Positions 27,855-36,753 of a DNA stretch of 64,000 bases are shown in pieces. The DNA comes from JBDOQU01 sp039839375 (lineage in GTDB: Bacteria; Pseudomonadota; Alphaproteobacteria; DSM-16000; Inquilinaceae). The position numbers were made by a program, and so were the translations under genes. Position 1 is the stretch's first letter, and every line of letters starts with the position of its first letter. The stretch spans positions 1 to 64,000 of the forward strand of contig NZ_JBDOQU010000014.1 of NCBI RefSeq assembly GCF_039839375.1. The letters run 5' to 3'. The notes below the pieces were generated by a model, which had not been told where the DNA came from, searched no databases, and worked only from the letters and a program-made list of their open reading frames with translations.

Positions 27855-28900
27855 TGGCGCGTCTCAATGCTTCGGAGCTGGCGCAGCGTCTCGGTCAACA
27901 AGCCGAGGCGGTGTGCCGCCGCTATCTCTCGAACGGGCGCAAGCAGGGCAACTACTGGCAGGTCGGCGATGTGCAGAACAATCCGGGCCGCTCCATGTTC
28001 GTGCGCCTGACCGGGCCGGAATCAGGCAAGGGCGCGGCTGGCAAATGGACCGATGCACAGAGCGGGGAGCATGGCGATCTGCTTGACGTGATCGGCGAAA
28101 GCCTCGGTCTCATCGACTTTGCGGACGTTGCCGAGGAAGCCCGACGCTTCCTCAGTCTGCCGCATCCCGAACCGGAGCCACAGTCCCGCAAGCCCCGAAC
28201 ACCGCCAGCACCATCCGGATCGTCCGCGGCGGCCCGCCGCCTCTGGCGCATCACGCACCCGCTTATCGGCAGTCTCGCAGAGACGTATTTACGCGGTCGC
28301 GGCATTGCGGATTTACGCGGAACAGCAAATCTGCGTTTCCACCCGAACTGCTACTGGCGGCCCGAGGGCCATGGGCCGACCGAGACATGGCCTGCCATAA
28401 TCGCGGCCGTCACCGACCTCAATGGCAAGATCACCGGCGCGCACCGCACCTGGCTGACCCGCGACGGCTCCGGTAAGGCGCCTGTCGATCCGCCGAGGAA
28501 GGCGATGGGAGACCTACTCGGACACGCCGTTCGTTTCGGGGAAGCGCAGGATGTCATGGCGGCAGGAGAAGGCATCGAGACCATATTGTCCCTGCGACAG
28601 GCTTTGACAATAATGCCAATGATCTCCGCACTCTCGGCCGTGCATCTCGCCGCCATCCTGTTCCCGCCGAATTTGCGCAGGCTCTATATCGTCCGCGACA
28701 ACGATCCGGCTGGCGACGTCGCGCGGGATAGCCTGGTGGACCGGGCCATCGAGGCCGGCATCGAGGCGATCACGCTCTCGCCCATGATGGGGGACTTCAA
28801 CGACGATCTCGTCGCTCGAGGACTGGAAACACTTCGGGCACAAATCCGGGTGCAGATCGTCCCCGAGGACGTCAGCCGCTTCATGGCCCTGACGCCATAG
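27854..28900 (+). CDS. Toprim-domain primase-like protein
   Basis: This 348-residue protein has an N-terminal zinc-ribbon-like or DUF7146 region (SELAQRLGQQAEAVCRRYLSNG) and a C-terminal Toprim domain with AGEGIETILSLRQA and LYIVRDNDPAGDVA. It resembles plasmid and phage DNA primases that lack the helicase part. It is translationally coupled to the helicase fusion. It probably primes lagging-strand or transferred-strand synthesis. Confidence 0.8.
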   Translation: MARLNASELAQRLGQQAEAVCRRYLSNGRKQGNYWQVGDVQNNPGRSMFVRLTGPESGKGAAGKWTDAQSGEHGDLLDVIGESLGLIDFADVAEEARRFLSLPHPEPEPQSRKPRTPPAPSGSSAAARRLWRITHPLIGSLAETYLRGRGIADLRGTANLRFHPNCYWRPEGHGPTETWPAIIAAVTDLNGKITGAHRTWLTRDGSGKAPVDPPRKAMGDLLGHAVRFGEAQDVMAAGEGIETILSLRQALTIMPMISALSAVHLAAILFPPNLRRLYIVRDNDPAGDVARDSLVDRAIEAGIEAITLSPMMGDFNDDLVARGLETLRAQIRVQIVPEDVSRFMALTP

Positions 28901-29036
28901 CCAGCACTGGGGCCGCGATCGGGCAGGATCAATCCTGTCATGCGCAGAGGGAGGCACCTCCATCGGCAGATGGGCCGCGCCTTGGCCTTCTCAGAGGGCG
29001 AGCGGCCCACAAACGCTCCGGTCAGGCAATGGCCGC

Positions 29037-29095
29037 GTCCGGCTAATTTCCGTCGCCCCTTCGGGGCTTTACAGCGCGAAACAAATTAGCCGGAC
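29037..29095. repeat. Long stem-loop with nested hairpin
   Basis: GTCCGGCTAATTT (29037-29049) is perfectly inverted to AAATTAGCCGGAC (29083-29095). The 33-base loop contains its own GCCCC-TTC-GGGGC hairpin. It lies in the 300-base gap after the primase-like gene, which otherwise shows no gene. It could be a terminator, a structured RNA, or a single-strand initiation site for priming. Confidence 0.7.
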
Positions 29096-29204
29096 CCGTC
29101 CATCAAGGCCCTCGCAAAGGGCTCGGGCTGCCAGACCGAACCGCCCGTGGGCTTTCGTCGCCATGAAGGCCGCGACGGTCGCGGTCCAGCCGACGGAGCA
29201 TCCC

Positions 29205-30131
29205 ATGTACGCCCATGACGATTTTGAACCCGATCACAGCACGTCCCCGACCGGCCATGTCATCGAAGACCTCGAACTCTATGGCTACCGTCCCGCCGAG
29301 GATGAGGCCGATCCCCGGATCATGCCCGAAGATACCGCCATCCAGACCGCGGTAGCCGACATCTTCGACGCCTTGATTTCCACCATGGCCGATACCAGCC
29401 TGGATTCCGACCTTGATGAGATCATGTGGTCCACCGTTAACACCTTCCACCGCGCCGTGGAGCGGATCGAGCGCAAACTCGACGACAACGAGCAGACACA
29501 GAGGCGCCTTCAGCGCGAACAGGATGGCAGCGAGGTCAAATCCGTCCAGCTCGAAACCCTGATCGGCATCGGCCAGAGCCTGATCGAGCGCCGCGACAGC
29601 ATGGAGACTTTCAGGGACACCGCCGCCGAATTCTACCTGCGCACCACCGGCACGCCCTGGTCGCCGCGCTCCGGTTCACGGGTCAACCATCGCCAGATGA
29701 CATCGGCCATGATCGACAGCCGCGATTTCATCGCCGCCAAACGCCGCGCCGAAAACGAGGTGCTGCTGCCCGCCGGGCCCAAGATCGCCTTCTCGGGCGG
29801 GGACACCACCGAACACCGGACGATCTGGGCCAAGCTCGATCAGGTCCATGCCAAGCACCCGGACATGGTGCTCTTGCATGGCGGATCGTCGAAAGGCGCC
29901 GAGCGCATTGCCGTCACCTGGGCCAATAACCGCAAGGTGCCGCAGGTCGCCTTCAAGCCCGACTGGACGAAGCACGCCAAGGCCGCGCCCTTCAAACGCA
30001 ACGACCAGATGCTAAGCACCATGCCGATCGGGGTCATCATCTTTCCCGGCACCGGCATCCAGGACAACCTGGCCGACAAGGCCCGCAAGATGGGCATTCC
30101 GGTCTATCGTCTGGCGGAGGGCAGCGCGTGA
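29205..30131 (+). CDS. DUF2493 (SLOG-like) protein
   Basis: This 308-residue protein has a C-terminal nucleotide-binding SLOG-like domain: IAFSGGDTTEHRTIW, LLHGGSSKGAERIAVTWAN and VIIFPGTGIQDNLADKA. The N-terminal half is acidic and helical. The start at 29205 is preferred over 29163 because GGAG lies six bases upstream. DUF2493 proteins are frequent on mobile elements and may sense nucleotide-derived ligands; the role here is not known. Confidence 0.83.
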   Translation: MYAHDDFEPDHSTSPTGHVIEDLELYGYRPAEDEADPRIMPEDTAIQTAVADIFDALISTMADTSLDSDLDEIMWSTVNTFHRAVERIERKLDDNEQTQRRLQREQDGSEVKSVQLETLIGIGQSLIERRDSMETFRDTAAEFYLRTTGTPWSPRSGSRVNHRQMTSAMIDSRDFIAAKRRAENEVLLPAGPKIAFSGGDTTEHRTIWAKLDQVHAKHPDMVLLHGGSSKGAERIAVTWANNRKVPQVAFKPDWTKHAKAAPFKRNDQMLSTMPIGVIIFPGTGIQDNLADKARKMGIPVYRLAEGSA

Positions 30132-30278
30132 GCGCTGCCAGCCAGCAATCGACAAATTGGCCCGCGCGCCAACGCGCATGGCGTCTCGCCATTCCGGGCA
30201 ATTTCATGCTATGTTCCGCCTTGCGCCATGGTGGTGGTGGCAGGCGCGACCGTTCCACGTCAAACGGGAGTCACCACC

Positions 30279-30716
30279 ATGTTCGTTCTCGGAATCCTTG
30301 CATCTTTTGCCGCCATCGCAGCCATGTGCTGGTTGCTGTTCAACCTGGCCGTCTTCGCGCTGCCGTTCCTCGTCGGACTTCATGCCGGTATTTGGGCCTA
30401 TGGCACCGGTGCAGGCTGGCTCAGAGCAATCCTCGTCGGTGGCTTTGCCGCCGGCCTGACTCTGGCCATCGGCCAGGCGCTGATCATGCTCGTCCGCCCG
30501 CTCTGGGCGCGCTTTGTAATCGCGCTGATCTTCGTGGTGCCGGCGGCGCTGGCCGGGTTCTACGCGACCCTCGGGATCACCAGGGCCATGATGCCTTCGG
30601 AGACATGGCAGATGATCTTCGCCGTCATTAGCGCTGGCGCCGTGGGCGTTTCCGCCTTCCTCCGCATTGCCGGCATGGCCGCCGACTCCTCGGACGGATC
30701 TCCCGTGCGCGCCTGA
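30279..30716 (+). CDS. Small membrane protein
   Basis: This 145-residue protein starts MFVLGILASFAAIAAMCWLLF and has four hydrophobic segments (about residues 2-30, 42-62, 71-91 and 98-130). GGGAG precedes the ATG at 30279. It resembles unknown inner-membrane proteins that accompany DUF2493 on related elements. The function is unknown. Confidence 0.65.
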   Translation: MFVLGILASFAAIAAMCWLLFNLAVFALPFLVGLHAGIWAYGTGAGWLRAILVGGFAAGLTLAIGQALIMLVRPLWARFVIALIFVVPAALAGFYATLGITRAMMPSETWQMIFAVISAGAVGVSAFLRIAGMAADSSDGSPVRA

Positions 30717-31266
30717 CACTGCCGATGATCCGATAAGGCGGGACCGGAACAGCGCAGGCATGCCATCCCGATCGTCAGGATGCCGGTATGGGGTGGTGTG
30801 CGGATCGGCATGAGGTCCCCGTCGCGGCAGTGGTCGTACGGTGGAGGACCAACCGTTCGCGCGGCAGACCACAGCTGTGATCGGGGGAGGCGTCGGCGGG
30901 GGCGCATGGAGAAAGATGCGCGCGGCCTGTCGCGGGTGAGCGAGCCCGCCGGTGAACAGTCGGTCAGGTTGCGGGGCATCCGCGGCCGCCATCGTCTCCG
31001 TTCCTTGCCCGTCCCGTGTCCGCTCCATACGGCCCTTTCAATGGCCTGATCTGGCCGAAGACCGGCTACCCCTCGACCGCCTTGGCGCAACAGCGCCGTC
31101 ACAACTTTCTTCCCCTGGGCTGCGCCCATTCCGCGCGGAACAAGAAAGTTCTGCCTTTGCTGTCCACCCCCGGCATGCCGGGGGTGCGCCGCCGGTCGTC
31201 TCCGGCCTGTCGATCGCCATCGGGCCGCAATGGTGCGGACCCGGAAACGGAAAACGGAGACTCAAA
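30717..31266. other. 550-base intergenic region with two inverted repeats
   Basis: No convincing gene is seen. AACTTTCTT (31103-31111) is inverted to AAGAAAGTT (31142-31150). A perfect 22-base palindrome with halves CACCCCCGGCA and TGCCGGGGGTG occupies 31165-31186, about 80 bases before the DUF736 start. These may be operator or RNA-structure elements for the DUF736 gene. Confidence 0.5.
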
Positions 31267-31590
31267 ATGGCTACCATCGGCACCTTCAAGAAGACCGGCA
31301 ACGAATTCACCGGCGAAATCGTCACCCTCAGCGTCCAGGCCAAGGGCGTGCGCATCGTCCCCGACACCCGCGCCACCGGCGAGAACGCCCCCAGCCACCG
31401 CGTCCTGGTGGGCCGTGCCGAGATCGGTGCCGCCTGGTCGAAGCGCTCCAACGAGGGCCGCGACTATCTGGGCCTCAAGCTCGACGATCCGAGCTTCACC
31501 GCCCCGATCTACGCCAACCTCTTCGACGAGGAGGACGGCGAGACCTACGCGCTGATCTGGTCCCGCCCCACCCGCCGAAACGGCGAGTGA
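31267..31590 (+). CDS. DUF736 protein, copy 1
   Basis: This 107-residue protein, MATIGTFKKTGNEFTGEIVTLSVQAKGV...EIGAAWSKRSNEGRDYLGLKLDDPSF, is typical of DUF736. These small proteins are regular members of alphaproteobacterial conjugative elements and have no established function. A second, more divergent copy lies at 38099-38434 inside the transfer backbone. The gene is followed by a terminator hairpin. Confidence 0.88.
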   Translation: MATIGTFKKTGNEFTGEIVTLSVQAKGVRIVPDTRATGENAPSHRVLVGRAEIGAAWSKRSNEGRDYLGLKLDDPSFTAPIYANLFDEEDGETYALIWSRPTRRNGE

Positions 31591-31598
31591 AACGCACG

Positions 31599-31630
31599 AA
31601 GGCTCCGGCCGCAAGGTCGGAGCCTTTCCC
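31599..31630 (+). terminator. Terminator after DUF736
   Basis: AAGGCTCCG (31599-31607) and CGGAGCCTT (31618-31626) form a perfect nine-base stem nine bases after the DUF736 stop, followed by TCCC. The T tract is weak, but the position fits a terminator. Confidence 0.6.
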
Positions 31631-31883
31631 ATGCCTGTGGGAAGCCTTTACGCCCATGGCGCCCCTATACCCGGTTTTCCGCCCGGACCCGTCCTTTCGC
31701 CGCGAACCTCATTCAGTAGAGCAAATGGCCAAGGAACCGGCCATGGGGACGCGCCGCCTGAAACAAAGAGATCGCGCGAAAGGTCGATCTACGCGCGATC
31801 CTTGGGATCGTCTAAATGCAGGGCGGGTTACCAAGAATAGCAGCATAGCTGATTATTGACCGACATTTATATATAGATCGCGG

Positions 31884-31926
31884 GATCACGGAAACATAGT
31901 TAAGAAGAAAATAACTATACGTGATC
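31884..31926. repeat. Two-part inverted repeat in an AT-rich island
   Basis: GATCACG-ATAGTTA (31884-31890 and 31896-31902) is inverted to TAACTAT-CGTGATC (31912-31918 and 31920-31926) around a purine-rich AGAAGAAAA centre. The surrounding 31850-31950 is the most AT-rich stretch of this region and precedes the DUF6499-DUF2285 gene. It could be its operator, or an origin or transfer site. The 450-base gap between 31590 and 32039 holds no other gene I can support. Confidence 0.6.
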
Positions 31927-32038
31927 TGGTTACGCGAACGACGTTTCAGGTTATTCTGTCTACCTTCAGTATAGGCGCCGGCCGAAACTCTTTAGTCCGG
32001 GCGCTGTCCCGTGCGTCCGTGAGTAGGGAGGATGCGCC

Positions 32039-32834
32039 ATGCTGAAGATCGATTGGAGGGCGCCAGCGGCTTACGTGCATACGAAGACCATCCCCGCCGC
32101 CGGTTTCGCCTGGGAATATCTCCGTCGCAATCACGACTACCGGCAGGACTTCCAGCTTCTTGTGCGGGCTAAACGGCCGAACGCAAGCGAACTGGAAGCC
32201 TTCGCTCGGCGCTGGGGGTTGCGATTTCCCGCACGACCCCGACGATCCGCCTGATCGCGATCCGCTGTTCTGGTCGCCCCGATTCCAGCCGCAGGCCATC
32301 AAACTGGTCCCGGCCGAACCGGTGGACGCGAGGAGCGACCCGACCATCGATCTCGCACATCTCGACGGTCTCGTCCTGCGCCGCGCAGCCGATGGCTGGC
32401 ACGGCATCTGGCAGGTGAACGGCGTCGAACATCAATTCTGGCTGCCCGAACCCGTCCCGCATGCGGCGGCATTCTATGCTGTCACGCTGCCCCTCGACGA
32501 CTTCATGGAGCTTCGCGCACATGCGGCGCGGCGCTTCTGGCGGTCCCTCAAAGGTCGCTCGCCCGGGCGGGATTTTCGCGATATCCCCGACCAGCTTCGG
32601 CAGTGGCACATTCTGTCCTTGCGTGCGCTCGACGCACGCTTGCGAGGCGAGAGCTATCGTACCATCGCCGAAGTCCTGCTCGGTTTTCGCGGCACGAAGG
32701 AGGATTTCGAGAGCGACCCGAGAAAGAGCAAGGCGCGTCGCCTTGTCGCCCACGGCAAAAAGATGATGCGGGGCGGCTACCGGCTGTTGCTGCATTATCC
32801 AATCAAGATCGGTTCTCAGGGCAACGACGGTTAG
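32039..32834 (+). pseudogene. DUF6499-DUF2285 regulator split by a frameshift
   Basis: The first frame (32039-32254) encodes MLKIDWRAPAAYVHTKTIPA...EAFARRWGLRFP, the usual DUF6499 start. The second frame continues with HDPDDPPDRDPLFW and the DUF2285 part to 32834. One base too many in the CCC run at 32228-32230 explains the break. In intact relatives these parts form one transcriptional-regulator-like protein. The gene is either inactivated, rescued by frameshifting, or affected by a sequencing error. The rest of both frames is undamaged, so the event is recent. Confidence 0.75.
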
Positions 32835-32999
32835 GATGAAAAAGGAGTTCTTCACAGACGACAACCGAAGCTGCGGACCTTCGCGCTCCGCGCAGCGGAG
32901 GTTCGTTTCGAGCCCTTAGCGCCCAACAATGCAGCTCCAACGCCGCAGTGCCGCGGCAACAAGGCGGCGATCACTCTTCCGGATCCTCACCGGCTACCC

Positions 33000-33767
33000 T
33001 TACATGCGCTGGCCCATGAACATCACTTTGGCACCCTGAGGATCGGTCGCCTGCAGAACCCATTCCCCGCTCGGCTTTTCGGTTGGGCCCATGCGAACCA
33101 AACCGCCGCCGTTTTCAACCGTCGACTTTGCGGCATCAATATCGGTGACCCAGAAAGCGAAGTTCCAGAAAGATCCGGCGTTGGTCGGCGCGTCCATCAT
33201 CGCGCCCAGATCCGCATCACCATTCTTGATGAACACATACTCACCCATGTCTCCGCTCAGCGTCACCGAACCGGCCCGCTCCCAACCGAACAGCTTGCCG
33301 TAGAATTCGAGCGCCGCGTCCTGATCCGAGGTGACGAGTTCGTTCCATGAGCAGTGACCGGCCCTCCTCGGTTCAAAGGCTGTGCTGTTCCCGTCACTGT
33401 CGCCGCGCATCAGGTAAAACACCGCACCCTGCGGGTCGGCCACGAAGGCGAAGCGGCCGACACCGGGAATGTCCTGCGGTTCCATGTGGACGGTGCCGCC
33501 GAGGGCTTTCACCTTCTCGGCGGCGGCATCGACGTCCGAGACGCCGAAATAGGCTGCCCAGGCCGGCGCGAAGCAAGCGCCGTCAGGTGCCTTCATCACG
33601 CCGCCGACATCTTCGCCATCGGCTCTGAACACCCGATAGTCGCGTTCCAAGCCGCCAGGCGGCTTCGTGAAGCTCCAACCCATAATTGCACCGTAGAAAT
33701 CCTGCGCCGGGTCGGGCGCGTCGGTCATAAGCTCATACCAGATTGGTGTGCCGTGGTGATTGGTCAC
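33000..33767 (-). CDS. Two-domain VOC (glyoxalase-fold) protein
   Basis: This 255-residue protein is built of two VOC repeats. The first starts GTPIWYELMTDAPDPAQDFYG and the second HCSWNELVTSDQDAALEFYG, each followed by the G(W/Y)...DP.GA pattern. The start is GTG at 33767 with AAGGAG upstream. VOC proteins include glyoxalases, dioxygenases and drug-binding resistance proteins; the substrate cannot be told here. It lies against the backbone direction between regulators and repA and is probably cargo. Confidence 0.85.
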   Translation of the reverse strand: MTNHHGTPIWYELMTDAPDPAQDFYGAIMGWSFTKPPGGLERDYRVFRADGEDVGGVMKAPDGACFAPAWAAYFGVSDVDAAAEKVKALGGTVHMEPQDIPGVGRFAFVADPQGAVFYLMRGDSDGNSTAFEPRRAGHCSWNELVTSDQDAALEFYGKLFGWERAGSVTLSGDMGEYVFIKNGDADLGAMMDAPTNAGSFWNFAFWVTDIDAAKSTVENGGGLVRMGPTEKPSGEWVLQATDPQGAKVMFMGQRM

Positions 33768-34047
33768 TGAATGCTCCTTCGGATTTTCTGTGGTTCACTC
33801 AAATGTTCCTATTTTGTTCTTACCTGTCAAGGGCATGTCGGCAGTCAGCAGCCCAATCGAACATCACCGAGCAGAGTACTTTCCAAGTGCATACGCTGCG
33901 AAAGCAAAAGTCCGCTTCGTCCCGCACAGCTGACCCTAGAGGTAGCCGCAACGAATGTCGGCTTACTATCCGATCGGTCGGGCATTCGGCGCTATCGCTG
34001 TCATGTCGAATGGCTTCGGGCCAGCGAAGCGGCCATAATTTGTCGTT

Positions 34048-34335
34048 TCACGCCTTATTCGCCGCAGCCTGTTCCAATATTCGCTTGTATCCCTCGCGCG
34101 AAAGCCATTGCGCACGTTCAAGATGACTTAGCCAACATCGACGGGTTCGCAGTTCCTCAGCGACAGGATCGCGGTGTAGTACGATCTCGGCCACTTCCTT
34201 CCAGTCCGCACCTTCCGCCTTCGCGTCGAGCAGGCGCATATAGGTTACGAAATGCTGCTCGTCATAGGGCGTGATGACGTTTCCAGTCGGTGCTTCGTCC
34301 TCCACATCGGGATCGAGTTCGACGGGCGTTTGCAT
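34048..34335 (-). CDS. DUF2285-like small protein
   Basis: This 95-residue protein starts MQTPVELDPDVEDEAP and includes the pattern HFVTYMRLLDAKAEGADWKEVAEIVLHRDP...RCWLSHLERAQWLSREGYKRIL. It resembles the DUF2285 helical domain found in regulators of these elements. ATG at 34335 has AAGGGG seven bases upstream; the earlier ATG at 34341 is too close to that site. It is divergent from the repA operon. Confidence 0.7.
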   Translation of the reverse strand: MQTPVELDPDVEDEAPTGNVITPYDEQHFVTYMRLLDAKAEGADWKEVAEIVLHRDPVAEELRTRRCWLSHLERAQWLSREGYKRILEQAAANKA

Positions 34336-34804
34336 TGTCATTCCCCTTCTGCCGGGAGGAGCCTGGCTTGCGGTGCGCCCCCGCAAATGGCCCCTCTGAC
34401 CTGGTGATCGGGGAGTTCGAAACCGTGACTAGACGGCCCCATGACCTTTAGGCGAGAAGCCCTGGACATGCGCCATGGGCTCCCCGACCATAAGGTCCGA
34501 GGATCGTGGTGCCGTTGCGGCCGACACCGACCGCTAGTCAGGGGTTTCGACGCCCCAGAGCAGCGCGTCTGCTCCGCGTCCAGTCTTAACCGACGCGCAC
34601 CGAATTGTCTTCGCCGAATTGGCGCGAAAGGCTACGACGCGCTGAATTTCCTCATCTTTTCAATCTGATCCCCGCCCGGAAGGGGTGCCGCCAGCGCATG
34701 GGTGCAAATGCGGCACGCTACGGGCCGCCGATCCCTCGCCATGGTTCGCGATAGCCCGCCGCCGTCATCGGCAACGGAATCGATCTACGAACCGGAGGTG
34801 ATCC
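34336..34804. other. Upstream region of the replication-partition operon
   Basis: About 470 bases precede the HTH gene. It should hold the promoter of the HTH-repA-parA operon. Short frames exist but none has a good start. I cannot pick out a convincing promoter. Confidence 0.4.
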
Positions 34805-35077
34805 ATGGCCAACCGCCATAACGCGGACCTGCCGCCGCGCCTGCTACGCACACAGGAAGCCGCGCGCTTCCTCGGCATATCACTGCGCACCCTTGAAAAA
34901 CACCGGACGTACGGAACCGGCCCGGTCTACCGCAAGATCGGTGGCCGTGTCCTTTACGCCCTCCGGGATCTGGAAGCCTGGACCGAGATCGGGGCCCGCA
35001 AGTCCACCAGCGACGAGAATGCCGGGACGGTCTTTCCCGCCCGCCCGCTGACGCCCGAAGAACGGGGCGAGCGCTGA
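34805..35077 (+). CDS. Helix-turn-helix (MerR/AlpA-type) protein
   Basis: This 90-residue protein has a winged-helix DNA-binding motif: LLRTQEAARFLGISLRTLEKHRTYGTGPVYRKIGGRVLYALRDLEAW. It resembles excisionase and AlpA-type proteins. The ribosome site GGAGGTGATCC is nearly perfect. It directly precedes repA, with stop and start adjacent, so it may control replication or excision. Confidence 0.85.
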   Translation: MANRHNADLPPRLLRTQEAARFLGISLRTLEKHRTYGTGPVYRKIGGRVLYALRDLEAWTEIGARKSTSDENAGTVFPARPLTPEERGER

Positions 35078-36106
35078 ATGCTGCGCGAGGACAACCATAA
35101 CTGCACGCAGCCCGCCGGGGACAGCGAACGCAGCCGTCTCGATCCCTTCGTGGTTGCGACCGGCGACGCCGCGCCACGCGACCAGCGCGATCTGATGGAG
35201 CGGCCCTTCTTTTCGCTGGCCAAGCGGCCGCGCACGAAGCCGATCCGGTATCGAGCTGCCGATGTCGAGGTGCAGGTTTTTGCCATGCCCGAGCATGGCA
35301 TGGCGACAATCTGGGATGCCGATGTCCTGATCTGGGCCGCCTCGCAGATCGTCGCGGCCGAGAACAGCGGTTTCACCACGTCGCGCTTCTTCCGCTTCAT
35401 GCCCTACCAGCTCCTGCGCGCCGTCGGGCGGGCCACCGGCAACCGAGACTATCTGCTGCTCAAGGCCGCGCTTGCCCGCCTGCAATCGACCGTCATCGCC
35501 ACCACCATCCGGGGCGGCCGGCATTGGCGGCGGCGGCAATTCTCCTGGATCAACGAATGGGAAGAAATGACGACCGGCAAGGGCCGCGTCGAAGGCATGG
35601 AATTCGTGCTGCCCGAATGGTTCTACAACAGCGTTGTCGACCGCTCGCTGGTGCTCACGATCGATCCGGCCTATTTCCGCCTGACCGGCGGCATCGAGCG
35701 CTGGCTCTATCGCGTCGCCCGCAAGCACGCCGGACGCCAGCCCGAAGGCTGGGCGTTCGAGTTTTCCCACCTCCATCAGAAGTCCGGCAGCCTGGCGCGA
35801 CCGTCCGACTTCGCGCTCGATCTGCGCCGGCTGACAGCCCGCCAGTCATTGCCCGGCTATCGGCTCCAGATCGAATGGGAGGACGGGCGGGAACTGCTGC
35901 GTTTTCTGCCCGAAAACCTGTCCACAGTGCCTGTGGAAACGCCTGTGAATCCTATCGGGACATTAGGCGCACACAGTATCGGGACATTAGGCGCAAATCG
36001 CGCGCCAGACTCTATAGAAGAATCTAACAGAGAATCTAACTCTTCTTCTTTGACGCGCGCGCACGCGATCCGTGGTGCCGGTGCCACCCGGCGAGGTGCG
36101 CCATGA
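35078..36106 (+). CDS. repA: RepA-type replication initiator
   Basis: This 342-residue protein matches the RepA initiator of Tn4371-like elements and alphaproteobacterial plasmids. It contains MERPFFSLAKRPRTKPIRYRA, VFAMPEHGMATIWDADVLIWAASQI and ALARLQSTVIATTIR. The low-complexity C-terminal part is encoded by iteron-like DNA repeats, so the origin may lie inside the gene. It overlaps parA by four bases. Confidence 0.88.
   Translation: MLREDNHNCTQPAGDSERSRLDPFVVATGDAAPRDQRDLMERPFFSLAKRPRTKPIRYRAADVEVQVFAMPEHGMATIWDADVLIWAASQIVAAENSGFTTSRFFRFMPYQLLRAVGRATGNRDYLLLKAALARLQSTVIATTIRGGRHWRRRQFSWINEWEEMTTGKGRVEGMEFVLPEWFYNSVVDRSLVLTIDPAYFRLTGGIERWLYRVARKHAGRQPEGWAFEFSHLHQKSGSLARPSDFALDLRRLTARQSLPGYRLQIEWEDGRELLRFLPENLSTVPVETPVNPIGTLGAHSIGTLGANRAPDSIEESNRESNSSSLTRAHAIRGAGATRRGAP
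35921..36045 (+). repeat. Iteron-like repeats and AT-rich segment (candidate oriV)
   Basis: A TCCACAG-TGC-CTGTGGA inverted repeat (35921-35937), containing DnaA-box-like sequence, is followed by two exact 19-base direct repeats, TATCGGGACATTAGGCGCA (35953-35971 and 35977-35995), at a 24-base period. An AT-rich stretch with two GAATCTAAC copies and an AGAAGA/TCTTCT inverted repeat follows (36010-36050). This order resembles an iteron-controlled origin inside the end of repA. Confidence 0.5.
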
Positions 36107-36753
36107 TCGTCGCGTTCCTCAACCAGAAAGGCGGCGTCGGCAAGACCACGCTGGCGCTGCATCTCGCCGGTGAATGGGCCGGGAAGGGAAAGCGGGTCGC
36201 GCTGATCGATGCCGATCCGCAAGGCTCGGCTCTGGACTGGTCGGAGCGCCGCAGCCATGAGGGCTTGCCGCGCGCCTTTGGCGTCGTCGGTCTGGCCCGC
36301 GACACATTGCACCGCGAAGCGCCAGAGCTGGCCCGCGACGCCGATCATGTTGTCATCGACGGGCCGCCGCGTGTCGCCGGCCTCATGCGCTCCGCGCTGC
36401 TCGCCGCCGACCTGGTGCTGATCCCGGTGCAGCCTTCGCCGTTCGACGGTTGGGCCTCGGCCGAGATGCTGTCGCTTCTGAACGAAGCCCGCATCTACCG
36501 GCCCGAGCTGGCCGCACGGTTCATTCTCAACCGTTGCGGCGCGCGCACCGTCATCGCCCGCGAGACGGCCGAAACATTGGCCGATCACGACCCGCCGGTA
36601 CTCGCGGCCACCATTGGCCAGCGCGTCGTCTTCGCCGACGCCGCGCAATCCGGCCGGCTCGCATCCGAAATCGACGCCGACTGCCCGGCCGCGCGCGAGG
36701 TCGAGGCACTGACCGACGAAATCGACCAGCTTCACATCGGGAGGGCCCCATGA
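36103..36753 (+). CDS. parA: ParA-type partition ATPase
   Basis: This 216-residue deviant-Walker ATPase has MIVAFLNQKGGVGKTTLALHLA at the N-terminus, RVALIDADPQGSALDW and HVVIDGPPR. It would position or stabilise the extrachromosomal form together with the adjacent ribbon-helix-helix protein. It overlaps both repA and the next gene by four bases. Confidence 0.92.
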   Translation: MIVAFLNQKGGVGKTTLALHLAGEWAGKGKRVALIDADPQGSALDWSERRSHEGLPRAFGVVGLARDTLHREAPELARDADHVVIDGPPRVAGLMRSALLAADLVLIPVQPSPFDGWASAEMLSLLNEARIYRPELAARFILNRCGARTVIARETAETLADHDPPVLAATIGQRVVFADAAQSGRLASEIDADCPAAREVEALTDEIDQLHIGRAP

